Shown here: one piece after another, positions 1 to 5,362 of the stretch | How the letters are laid out: the number at the start of each line of letters is the position of its first letter | How positions within the stretch are numbered: the stretch's first letter is position 1 | NCBI GenBank assembly: GCA_964512045.1 | Contig: CAZEJK010000258.1 | Coordinates: 1 to 7,297 of the forward strand | Source of the DNA: CAZEJK01 sp964512045 | GTDB taxonomy: Bacteria; Acidobacteriota; Thermoanaerobaculia; Thermoanaerobaculales; Sulfomarinibacteraceae | DNA: 7,297 nucleotides | Direction of reading: 5' to 3' | Program-made: the position numbers and the translations under genes | The notes under the pieces: generated by a model | Told to the model about the DNA's origin: nothing | The model's input: the letters and a program-made list of their open reading frames with translations, nothing else | Database searches by the model: none

Positions 1-70
1 CGCTCCGCAATACCGGGCCCTCCCTGAGGCTTCACCGGTGGCTGTCCTGGTAGGCATCGCGCGCGTGGCC

Positions 71-87
71 CATACTGTTAAGCACGG
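71..87 (+). promoter_or_regulatory. Candidate promoter -10 region of the nicotinamidase gene
   Basis: CATACT (71-76) matches four of six bases of the TATAAT -10 consensus and lies 72 bases before the start codon. It is the start of a stretch, CATACTGTTAAGCACGG, that recurs almost unchanged upstream of the TPR gene at 6643-6660. No convincing -35 element is visible (TGGTAG or CTGGTA at the right distance is poor). The recurrence is the main reason to call it. Bases 1-70 hold no gene I can support. Confidence 0.35.
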
Positions 88-126
88 CCAACGCTCCCAC
101 TCTTACTGGAGATCGGGAGCCCGACC

Positions 127-134
127 AAAGGAGG
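127..134 (+). promoter_or_regulatory. Ribosome binding site of the nicotinamidase gene
   Basis: AAAGGAGG ends 8 bases before the ATG at 143, a near-ideal Shine-Dalgarno. It rules out the longer in-frame start at base 38. A short inverted repeat, TCGGG-AG-CCCGA (113-124), lies just upstream of it. Confidence 0.85.
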
Positions 135-142
135 ACATCATC

Positions 143-796
143 ATGACCATCGACGCCCGTACTGCAGCACTTCTGGTTGTCGATATGCAGCCTGACTTCA
201 TGCCCGGAGGTGCGCTGGCGATCGACGGGGGCGACCTCATCGTCGGACCGATCGCTCGCCTGATGAGCGAAGGGCCGTTCTGGATTCAGGTGATCACCCA
301 GGACTGGCACCCGCCCGGGCACATCTCCTTCGCGAGCAGCCATCCTGGCCATCGACCAATGGACACCATCGAGCTGTATGGTCACGAGCAGGTGCTGTGG
401 CCCGACCACTGCGTCCAGGGGACGCCGGGCGCGAGGGTGCACGACGGCATCCCCGTCGACCGCGCCCTCGCAATCTTGCGCAAGGCCAGCGAGGCCACTG
501 TCGATACCTACAGTGCCTTCCGCAACAACTGGAACGAGCACGGACAGCGCCCCACCACCGGCCTCGCCGGGTACCTCCGCGAACGGGAGATCACCGACGT
601 CTACATCTGCGGCTTGGCCCGCGACGTCTGCGTGCAGTGGAGCGTCGAGGACGCCATCGAGGCTGGCTTCACGGCGCACGTCCTGTGGGACCTGACACGG
701 AGCGTCGACCCCAGCGGCGATGACGCCGTTCGCAACAACCTCGCCGGGCGCGGCGCCGAGATTCTGACCGCTGCCGAGCTGTGGGATCGGATCTGA
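143..796 (+). CDS. pncA: Nicotinamidase (PncA-like cysteine hydrolase, isochorismatase fold)
   Basis: This 217-residue cytoplasmic enzyme should hydrolyse nicotinamide to nicotinate plus ammonia, the entry step of NAD salvage. The cysteine-hydrolase triad is complete: Asp14 in VVDMQPDF, Lys114 in ILRKAS and Cys163 in GLARDVCVQ. The divalent-metal site typical of nicotinamidases is also visible, with Asp54, His56 and His60 in DWHPPGH and His89 in WPDHCVQGTPGA. WPDHCVQGTPGA is a family signature that argues against isochorismatase or another amidohydrolase of the fold. Length is normal for the family. The start at 143 follows a strong Shine-Dalgarno; the in-frame extension upstream to 38 has no family resemblance. 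The gene appears monocistronic and converges on the lipoprotein gene that ends at 864. Substrate is inferred from motifs; pyrazinamide would be a side substrate in such enzymes. No oddities. Confidence 0.93.
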   Translation: MTIDARTAALLVVDMQPDFMPGGALAIDGGDLIVGPIARLMSEGPFWIQVITQDWHPPGHISFASSHPGHRPMDTIELYGHEQVLWPDHCVQGTPGARVHDGIPVDRALAILRKASEATVDTYSAFRNNWNEHGQRPTTGLAGYLREREITDVYICGLARDVCVQWSVEDAIEAGFTAHVLWDLTRSVDPSGDDAVRNNLAGRGAEILTAAELWDRI

Positions 797-815
797 GGAC
801 GCTCGAGCGGCCACG

Positions 816-834
816 GACCCGCGCGCCTCGGGTC
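816..834. terminator. Weak candidate bidirectional terminator hairpin
   Basis: GACCCG (816-821) and CGGGTC (829-834) form a perfect six-base stem around a seven-base loop, in the 67-base gap between two converging genes. There is no T-run on either side, so it is not a classical intrinsic terminator. Placement is the main support. Confidence 0.35.
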
Positions 835-863
835 TCCTGACGAGCGAGCATCTGCGGCCCGTC

Positions 864-1649
864 TCAGACGCCGGCTTCGGCCGGCGCCCGCAGCTCGAAC
901 AGCACGACCGTCGTCGGGCTCTCGGCGGTGTTCGTCAGCCCGACGTCAGGACCCGTCCTGGCCTCGGCCGTCCCGGGATCCAGATCGAGGACATCCGCCT
1001 GTTCCCCAGGCGCTTGAATGGAGAGTGTGGCGCCGAGCCGGGTGAACCAGAGCCGGAGCGCCACCGGATCCAGTGGCAACGACTCGCCAGGAGGGAGCCG
1101 CATCTCGACGACACGGATCCAGTCGTTCTTCAGGCGAACGGTCCCATGCTCCGGCTCGAGCGGACCGAAGCCCTGCAGCGTCGCCTGGAGCTGCGGAAGC
1201 GGCGCTTCACCTCGGGAGATCAACAGCAGGTCCACCGCCATGTCGGACGCGTTCGCGAAGCTGTAGGTTGCGGGCTCGAGCGCACGCGCCTCGTTCGGCG
1301 CCATCTTCAGGAGCACCTCGTTACCGTCCTGCGTCATCCGAACCTCGGCGTCGGTCAGCGCATAGAGCACAGCCGACGGAAGCGGATGCTCGGGAATCGT
1401 GTCGCCCGTCAGCATCGTCAGATGGGCCATCTCGATCATTGGATCGGCGTAGACCACCCGCGAGCCGGGCGGCGCGATCTGCAGGGTGTCGGGCATGTCG
1501 GGCTCTGCCGGAAGCGCCTCCTCGAGCTCATCCGTGAAGCCGGCTTCCTCTTCTGGCGGCGCCTGGCCGCACGCTGTGATCACCAGCGCTGCTACCAGCG
1601 CCACTGCCATTCCCAGAACCTCTGACCTGCTCAGCCGTGATCTCTTCAT
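864..1649 (-). CDS. Lipoprotein with two tandem cupin-like domains, function unknown
   Basis: This is a 261-residue predicted lipoprotein. A basic n-region (MKRSRLSRSE) and a hydrophobic stretch lead to the lipobox V-I-T-A-C, with Cys27 as the lipidated residue. An acidic Pro/Glu-rich linker (about 28-58) follows. The rest looks like two repeats of a cupin-type beta-barrel, about residues 64-146 and 170-254. Both begin with an R-V-V or I-R-V-V strand and an M-x-L-x-x-G-[ED] turn, and both end in a strand with a V-[DV]-L-L or V-V-L-F core. The usual cupin metal ligands are lacking: the first repeat keeps one His (His88, in PEHPL) and the second has none. A structural or ligand-binding role is therefore more likely than catalysis. 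The start at 1649 is preceded by GGAGG (1656-1660) at six bases; the in-frame GTG at 1691 has no such site. It is probably co-transcribed with the small lipoprotein gene 57 bases upstream. The cupin assignment is inference from strand pattern. Confidence 0.75.
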   Translation of the reverse strand: MKRSRLSRSEVLGMAVALVAALVITACGQAPPEEEAGFTDELEEALPAEPDMPDTLQIAPPGSRVVYADPMIEMAHLTMLTGDTIPEHPLPSAVLYALTDAEVRMTQDGNEVLLKMAPNEARALEPATYSFANASDMAVDLLLISRGEAPLPQLQATLQGFGPLEPEHGTVRLKNDWIRVVEMRLPPGESLPLDPVALRLWFTRLGATLSIQAPGEQADVLDLDPGTAEARTGPDVGLTNTAESPTTVVLFELRAPAEAGV

Positions 1650-1655
1650 CGTCTG

Positions 1656-1660
1656 CCTCC
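1656..1660 (-). promoter_or_regulatory. Ribosome binding site deciding the cupin lipoprotein start
   Basis: Read on the minus strand this is GGAGG, six bases before the ATG at 1649-1647. It selects the third in-frame start over the upstream GTG at 1691 and the ATG at 1667. The chosen start also gives a signal peptide of normal length. Confidence 0.8.
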
Positions 1661-1706
1661 GTTTCATGTGCTTCGTCACCTTCCTCGTCACTACGCGTCC
1701 ACCGTC

Positions 1707-1973
1707 TCAGGACATCGGAGTCGGGCTTCGCTCGTGACTGTTGCTACGCCCATCCGATGTCTCCGGCAACCTGCCATCGTGCGTCGCCGGCGGGGTTGCT
1801 TCAGCAGGAGCCCGTTGCAGAACGCACTCCTCGGCCTGTTCGTCCGCCGCACCTGCATCAACTGGTGGTACATCGATCCGCCGCGCGGTACCGCCAGGTT
1901 CAAAGCAGCCCGAAGCGGAGAGGACGATCACCACGCATAGCGTCCTCACCACTTCGATCCATCGTCGTCGCAT
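1707..1973 (-). CDS. Small lipoprotein, function unknown
   Basis: This is an 88-residue predicted lipoprotein that I cannot assign to a family. The N-terminus is a textbook type II signal: MRRRW, then a hydrophobic core (VVRTLCVVIVL) and the lipobox S-A-S-G-C, with Cys23 as the lipidated residue. The 66-residue mature part is hydrophilic, rich in Ala, Pro, Arg, Glu and Ser, and probably disordered. It has one further Cys, at about residue 51. The start at 1973 is chosen because AGGAGG lies nine bases upstream on the minus strand and because it opens exactly at the signal peptide. The reading frame stays open further upstream to 2225, but that extension has no start signal and would bury the signal peptide. 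The stop lies 57 bases before the cupin lipoprotein start on the same strand, so an operon is likely. The mature part lacks features independent of composition, so some doubt remains that it is a gene. Confidence 0.6.
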   Translation of the reverse strand: MRRRWIEVVRTLCVVIVLSASGCFEPGGTARRIDVPPVDAGAADEQAEECVLQRAPAEATPPATHDGRLPETSDGRSNSHERSPTPMS

Positions 1974-1986
1974 CCTCCGAGTCCTC

Positions 1987-2007
1987 CTGCGGTTCGCCGC
2001 GCCGCAG
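1987..2007 (-). promoter_or_regulatory. Leader hairpin next to the small lipoprotein's ribosome binding site
   Basis: CTGCGG (1987-1992) and CCGCAG (2002-2007) are perfect reverse complements around nine bases. On the minus-strand transcript the 3' arm runs straight into the AGGAGG of the small lipoprotein gene. A second, mutually exclusive stem, GGTTC (1991-1995) with GAACC (2007-2011), shares bases with it. The region is very GC-rich, so chance is possible. Confidence 0.3.
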
Positions 2008-2183
2008 AACCATGGGCGTTCAGCCGAGCGTCGGACCGCTCTCGTCCCAAGAGCATTGCATGAGCCATGCCGAGAACCTGCGCCCGAGGCGGCACAGTGA
2101 GCATTCTCACGGGTGTGCCGACCTCGCCGATGCCACGGAGATCTTCCACGGCCACCGCAATCGACCGGCTGCATCGCCGTCTC

Positions 2184-2200
2184 CCTGTAAGCCCTACAGG
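2184..2200. repeat. Inverted repeat CCTGTA-N5-TACAGG upstream of usp
   Basis: This is a perfect six-base inverted repeat with a five-base centre (AGCCC). It lies 106 bases before the usp start in the divergent region and could be a transcription-factor operator or a leader hairpin. A second palindrome follows with its centre 22 bases away, about two helical turns. Confidence 0.45.
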
Positions 2201-2206
2201 AAATCC

Positions 2207-2221
2207 TTGAACCGTTTTCAA
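2207..2221. repeat. Inverted repeat TTGAA-N5-TTCAA upstream of usp
   Basis: This is a perfect five-base inverted repeat around CCGTT, on the same face of the helix as the palindrome at 2184-2200. It resembles an FNR/CRP-family half-site pair (TTGA...TCAA), but the gap is seven bases instead of six. An FNR site is therefore not supported. Confidence 0.4.
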
Positions 2222-2305
2222 CCACGCACCTGTCCGTCGCCAGCGCTCGGTGCGCGGCCCTGGCACGTCCATCGCATCCTCACTGACTGAATCAAGGAGG
2301 CAACT

Positions 2306-2773
2306 ATGCTCCCGCTCCGCACAATCGTATGTCCCACAGACTTCTCCGAGCGCTCACTGGACGCACTGGCCACTGCAGAGGAGCTCGCCCGTGCGTTCGA
2401 AAGCCAGCTCATTGTCGTGCACGTGCTCACCGCTGTGCCGATGCTCCTCAGCCCTCCCGGTAGCCCGGTGGCGTTCGACGTCCCCGCCTACCAGGAAGAG
2501 CTCGAGCAGGCGACGACCCAACGGCTTCAGGAGCTGATCCCCGAGCACGTATCGGATACAGTACCCACCACCGGGATGATCCGCTGGGGCGATCCCGCCC
2601 ATGAGATCGTCGATCTGGCCTCCGCAGAGTCGGCCGACCTGATCGTCCTGGCCACCCGTGGCGAGACGGGGCTCTCGCGCCTTGTCACCGGCTCGGTGAC
2701 GGAGAAGGTGGTTCGTCTTGCCCAGATTCCTGTTCTGTCGATTCAACCACATGAGGAGGAAGAGAAGAGATGA
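2306..2773 (+). CDS. Universal stress protein, UspA family, single domain
   Basis: This 155-residue cytoplasmic protein has one Usp domain. It opens with the family strand IVCPTDFS (Asp12 in the nucleotide-binding position) and continues through LIVVHVL at about 35-41 and WGDPAHEIVDLA at about 94-105. It ends with ADLIVLATRGETGLSRLVTGS, which matches the ATP-binding loop G-x2-G-x9-G-[ST] at Gly119, Gly129 and Ser130. The first glycine of that motif is Ala116, a common variant. Nucleotide binding is therefore likely. Usp proteins generally act in stress survival, often by binding ATP or AMP and modulating partners. AAGGAGG (2294-2300) five bases before the ATG fixes the start. The stop overlaps the mscS start by four bases (ATGA), so the two are translationally coupled, suggesting a shared role. 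The C-terminus ends in a charged tail (HEEEEKR). Confidence 0.93.
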   Translation: MLPLRTIVCPTDFSERSLDALATAEELARAFESQLIVVHVLTAVPMLLSPPGSPVAFDVPAYQEELEQATTQRLQELIPEHVSDTVPTTGMIRWGDPAHEIVDLASAESADLIVLATRGETGLSRLVTGSVTEKVVRLAQIPVLSIQPHEEEEKR

Positions 2774-3870
2774 CCGATGTGCTGAACACACTCGGATCCT
2801 TGGACTCGAAGATCGCTCTGACGTGGGGCGCCGCAACCGTCGCAGCGGTGTTGGGATACGCCGTCCTCCGGCTCATCGTCAAGATCGTACGCGGACGGCT
2901 CGAACGCGTGGCAGCCAGGACCGAGACGTCTGCTGACGATGTCATCGTCGACAGCCTGAGCGCCACCTCGCGCCTGGCTCTGGCCGCCCTCGCTGTGCTC
3001 CTCTCGCTGTTGGCGTTCGGACTCATGCCTCCCAACGAACGACTGGTACGGACAGCGATCGTCATCCTGGTTGTCGTCCAGTGTGCGCTGTGGGCGAACC
3101 GCGCTGTCAGCTCGTGGCTCCGCCACCAGCACGAACGCCGTGCCGAGACCGAGCCCGGCACGGTCACGACCTTTCAGGCACTCTCCTACCTCCTCCGCTT
3201 GGCCTTATGGTCCGCAGCGGTCCTGATCCTTCTCGACAACCTCGGGGTCGACATCACCGCGCTCGTCGCCGGTCTCGGCGTCGGCGGTATTGCGATCGCG
3301 TTGGCGATGCAGAGTATTCTCGGTGATCTGCTCGCGTCGCTGTCGATCGCGCTCGACAAGCCTTTCGTGAACGGCGACTTCATCATCGTCGACAGCTACC
3401 TCGGCACGATCGAGAAGGTCGGTCTGAAGACCACCCGCGTCCGGAGCCTGTCCGGCGAGCAGATCATCTTCTCCAACGCTGATCTGCTTGCCGCCAGGAT
3501 CCGCAACTACAAGCGGATGCAGGAGCGCCGGGTGGTGTTCGCGTTCGGCGTCATCTACCAGACACCGGTCGCTGCGCTCCAGAAGATCCCCGAGATCGTA
3601 CGGTCGATCATCGAGGGGGTTGACCAGACGCGCTTTGACCGCGCCCACTTCAAGGCGTTCGGCGAGTCAGCGTACGACTTCGAGGTCGTCTACTACGTCC
3701 TCGATCCCGACTACAACCTCTACATGGACGTCCAGCAGACGATCAACCTCGAGCTGTGTCGGCACTTCGAGAATGAAGGCATCTCGTTTGCGTACCCGAC
3801 GCGAACGCTGTACCTGCCGGAGCTGACAGAGAGAGACGGCCTCACGCTCGCGCCGAGCGGCTCGTCGTAG
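2770..3870 (+). CDS. MscS-family small-conductance mechanosensitive channel
   Basis: This 366-residue inner-membrane channel should release solutes when membrane tension rises after osmotic downshock. Predicted helices lie at about 15-38, 66-85, 92-113 and 138-158. The conserved Gly/Ala-rich pore helix lies at about 162-190 (VAGLGVGGIAIALAMQSILG). It is followed by the MscS beta domain (DKPFVNGDFIIV through EQIIFSNADLL, about 196-240). The alpha/beta C-terminal domain ends with GISFAYPTRTLYL (338-350), the usual MscS closing motif. Five helices make it larger than the three-helix E. coli MscS, so it belongs to the extended subgroup. An AGGAGG at 2754-2759 lies inside the end of usp, ten bases before the ATG. 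The start overlaps the usp stop, so translation is coupled. Regulation by the Usp partner is possible but inferred. Its end faces the minus-strand gene ending at 3910. Confidence 0.93.
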   Translation: MTDVLNTLGSLDSKIALTWGAATVAAVLGYAVLRLIVKIVRGRLERVAARTETSADDVIVDSLSATSRLALAALAVLLSLLAFGLMPPNERLVRTAIVILVVVQCALWANRAVSSWLRHQHERRAETEPGTVTTFQALSYLLRLALWSAAVLILLDNLGVDITALVAGLGVGGIAIALAMQSILGDLLASLSIALDKPFVNGDFIIVDSYLGTIEKVGLKTTRVRSLSGEQIIFSNADLLAARIRNYKRMQERRVVFAFGVIYQTPVAALQKIPEIVRSIIEGVDQTRFDRAHFKAFGESAYDFEVVYYVLDPDYNLYMDVQQTINLELCRHFENEGISFAYPTRTLYLPELTERDGLTLAPSGSS

Positions 3871-3903
3871 CTCGAGGCAACGAAAGAGATCACACGCCGG
3901 TGC

Positions 3904-3919
3904 GGACCGTTACCGGTCC
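3904..3919. terminator. Hairpin at the convergent gene ends, enclosing a stop codon
   Basis: GGACCG (3904-3909) and CGGTCC (3914-3919) form a perfect six-base stem around TTAC. The first three loop bases are the TAA stop codon of the minus-strand gene. It lies 33 bases after the mscS stop, so it could serve both transcripts. There is no T-run on either side, so termination is inferred only from position and symmetry. Confidence 0.45.
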
Positions 3920-4497
3920 AGTCGCCGTGCGGTGCGTCTGAGAAGCTCGAGTCCGCGCTCCAGGTCCTCCAGCCGGCTGACAGCGCGCCGAATCTGAAAC
4001 CACACCGTACCGTTCCCAACCCCCGCGAGCGCCGGAGGCGCCGTCTCCACCAGCTCGCGCACGGCAAGGCGGCGCTCCTGGTCGAGGAACTCGACGGCTG
4101 CGTTGTGGTCCTCCGCTGCCACCCGAACGTTGCGATCGAACGCGGTGTCGCCGGTGGCCAGATCCTCGACCCCCAGAATCGTCTCTATGCCGACGCGCGA
4201 CTCCACGACCAGACCTGCGGGCATCGGGCTGCTCAGCTCGAGGCTGAGACGCACGGGTTGCATCGCGAGCCAACCCCGATCCGACCCTAGCGGAACGACC
4301 CCGAGGTGGAACGGGCGGCCATCCACAGTGCCAACCACCTCCGGGTGGCTCTCCTCGGCCGACCGATACTCGAGGCCGTGCTTGCGTGCGAACGTCTTCC
4401 ATATCTGCCGGCGGCGGCGACGCAGGGCCACGGTTCCTACCACGACGATGAGGATCACCACGACGATGAGCAAGATCACCTGTGTTGCCAGGGTCAT
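3910..4497 (-). CDS. Membrane-anchored protein of unknown function
   Basis: This 195-residue protein has one N-terminal helix (about 5-25, almost all Ile/Val/Leu) followed by RRRRR. That predicts an inner-membrane anchor with the bulk in the cytoplasm. The soluble part begins WKTFARKHGLEYR and GTVDGRPFHLGVV, then carries TGDTAFDRNVRV and EFLDQERRLAVRELV in the middle. This pattern recalls uncharacterised membrane-anchored proteins of high-GC bacteria. I cannot name the family. The last 25 residues are a Leu/Arg/Glu-rich helix, possibly a coiled coil. The ATG at 4497 puts the membrane helix at the terminus. A GTG at 4509 is also possible; neither has a strong ribosome binding site, so coupling to the upstream PRC gene is likely. 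The gene lies 48 bases after that stop and is last in the S2P operon. It may assist the PRC protein or S2P at the membrane, which is inference. Confidence 0.75.
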   Translation of the reverse strand: MTLATQVILLIVVVILIVVVGTVALRRRRRQIWKTFARKHGLEYRSAEESHPEVVGTVDGRPFHLGVVPLGSDRGWLAMQPVRLSLELSSPMPAGLVVESRVGIETILGVEDLATGDTAFDRNVRVAAEDHNAAVEFLDQERRLAVRELVETAPPALAGVGNGTVWFQIRRAVSRLEDLERGLELLRRTARRLDR

Positions 4498-4545
4498 GAG
4501 ACACCGCACTCTCGTCGTCGCGCACGAAGCATCTTCTCCGCCATC

Positions 4546-5295
4546 TCAGAACCAGTACTTCGGACGCCCATAGAAGTCATACAGCCGTTCCTCGAGCTGG
4601 CGGTTGACCGGTGCTGTGGGGTCGTACTCGGGGCTCGCGCGCACCAGCTCACGACTCATATCCACCTCCACCGAGCGATCCGACCAGCTCACCGCCTTGA
4701 TCCACGCAGGCGCCACCAAGACCTTCTTGCCCGGGAGCCAGTTGCGGGTGTCAACCACCATGTAGCGGATGATCCACGTCTCCACCTCGGCGATGAGCTC
4801 CTCGACGTGGCCGATCTCGCCGTCCGTGGCCTGGATCGCGTAGCCGCGAACCTCGTTGGCACTGCGTAGATGACACACTCTGGAGTCGTCTTCAGAGACG
4901 ATGGGCCCCTGGTCCTCACGCGCAGTGGTCATCATCTCGTGCTGGGCTCCGGTCGGATCGGCCGGCTCCGTCCAGTACGTGGTCCATCCGTAGTGTCGGT
5001 GCAGCTCCAGCTCCTTGCCGCGCGAGACCGGTTCGGCCAGGTCGATCCCCGGGCTACTCTTGATCTGATCGGTGGTCAGACGCACCGGAACCTCGCTGCG
5101 AATCCAGTCGCCGGGGGGATCGACCGCCTCTGGGGAGATCAGCACCTGCCGGCCCGGAAGCAGCGTCCTCGTCTGCGCAATGAGGTAACGCACCACCCAG
5201 CCGACATCGTCGAAGTAGAAATCATCCACGCGTCCGATCGGGCCATCCTGAGCCCGCAGGTCGAACCCCAACAGCCCCTTCAGGCTTCGTAACAT
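4546..5295 (-). CDS. Tandem PRC-barrel domain protein
   Basis: This 249-residue soluble protein has two PRC-barrel domains, at about 5-110 and 142-249. The repeats align closely: DGPIGRVDDFYFDDVGWVVRYLIAQTRTLLPGRQVLISP matches DGEIGHVEELIAEVETWIIRYMVVDTRNWLPGKKVLVAP. Each ends with a Tyr/Trp-rich segment (HYGWTTYW and FYGRPKYWF). A polar linker (about 111-141) joins them. PRC barrels are small beta-barrel modules known from photosynthetic reaction-centre subunit H and the RNA-processing protein RimM, where they mediate protein or RNA contacts. No enzymatic residues are apparent. GAGGAGG eight bases before the ATG fixes the start, and a strong inverted repeat lies immediately before it. There is no signal peptide. 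The gene is second in the minus-strand operon, 67 bases after the S2P stop. Proteins of this layout often lie near stress genes, but the function is unknown. Confidence 0.88.
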   Translation of the reverse strand: MLRSLKGLLGFDLRAQDGPIGRVDDFYFDDVGWVVRYLIAQTRTLLPGRQVLISPEAVDPPGDWIRSEVPVRLTTDQIKSSPGIDLAEPVSRGKELELHRHYGWTTYWTEPADPTGAQHEMMTTAREDQGPIVSEDDSRVCHLRSANEVRGYAIQATDGEIGHVEELIAEVETWIIRYMVVDTRNWLPGKKVLVAPAWIKAVSWSDRSVEVDMSRELVRASPEYDPTAPVNRQLEERLYDFYGRPKYWF

Positions 5296-5303
5296 ACTCG
5301 CAA

Positions 5304-5310
5304 CCTCCTC
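5304..5310 (-). promoter_or_regulatory. Ribosome binding site of the PRC-barrel gene
   Basis: Read on the minus strand this is GAGGAGG, eight bases before the ATG. Its first bases overlap the 3' arm of the inverted repeat at 5309-5330, so folding of the hairpin could affect access to it. Confidence 0.75.
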
Positions 5311-5330
5311 TCTGAAAGGTCTTTCGGAGA
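5309..5330 (-). repeat. Ten-base inverted repeat abutting the PRC gene's ribosome binding site
   Basis: TCTCTGAAAG (5309-5318) and CTTTCGGAGA (5321-5330) are reverse complements except at one position, around two bases. In minus-strand RNA that position is a C-A mismatch and the loop would open to four bases. It is the longest near-perfect inverted repeat noticed here. It could be an intercistronic hairpin (processing, stability, translation control) or a DNA operator. Confidence 0.5.
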
Positions 5331-5362
5331 CTGGTGCTCGGCAGCGTCATCGACACGTCCGC

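Larger units (their letters stand above)
1974..2305. promoter_or_regulatory. Divergent intergenic region between the lipoprotein and stress-protein operons
   Basis: These 332 bases separate the minus-strand lipoprotein pair from the plus-strand usp-mscS pair and should hold both promoters. Several open frames cross it on both strands, but none has a ribosome binding site plus recognisable protein. I see no convincing -35/-10 pair. The visible structures are the hairpin next to the small lipoprotein's ribosome binding site (1987-2007) and the two palindromes at 2184-2221. Confidence 0.55.

Noticed and set aside
32..814. A 260-residue minus-strand open frame opposite the nicotinamidase gene
   Set aside because: It is a shadow produced by GC-rich codon use. 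The plus strand carries a complete enzyme with all catalytic motifs, and the antisense product has no recognisable pattern or ribosome binding site.
1014..1625. A 203-residue plus-strand open frame opposite the cupin lipoprotein
   Set aside because: It is Arg/His/Gln-rich without domain pattern, has no ribosome binding site and lies wholly antisense to a gene with signal peptide, lipobox and Shine-Dalgarno.
2207..2221. An FNR/CRP-type operator (TTGA...TCAA)
   Set aside because: The half-sites are seven bases apart instead of six and lack the flanking T/A of the consensus, so only a generic palindrome is claimed.
1637..2290. A 217-residue plus-strand open frame across the lipoprotein start and the divergent region
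   Set aside because: Its composition is typical of random GC-rich translation (Arg, Ser, Pro, His), it has no start signal and it overlaps the small lipoprotein gene.
4439..4477. Tandem repeat of an ACCACGACGATGAG unit
   Set aside because: It encodes the repetitive Ile/Val/Leu run of a membrane helix on the minus strand; protein composition explains it.
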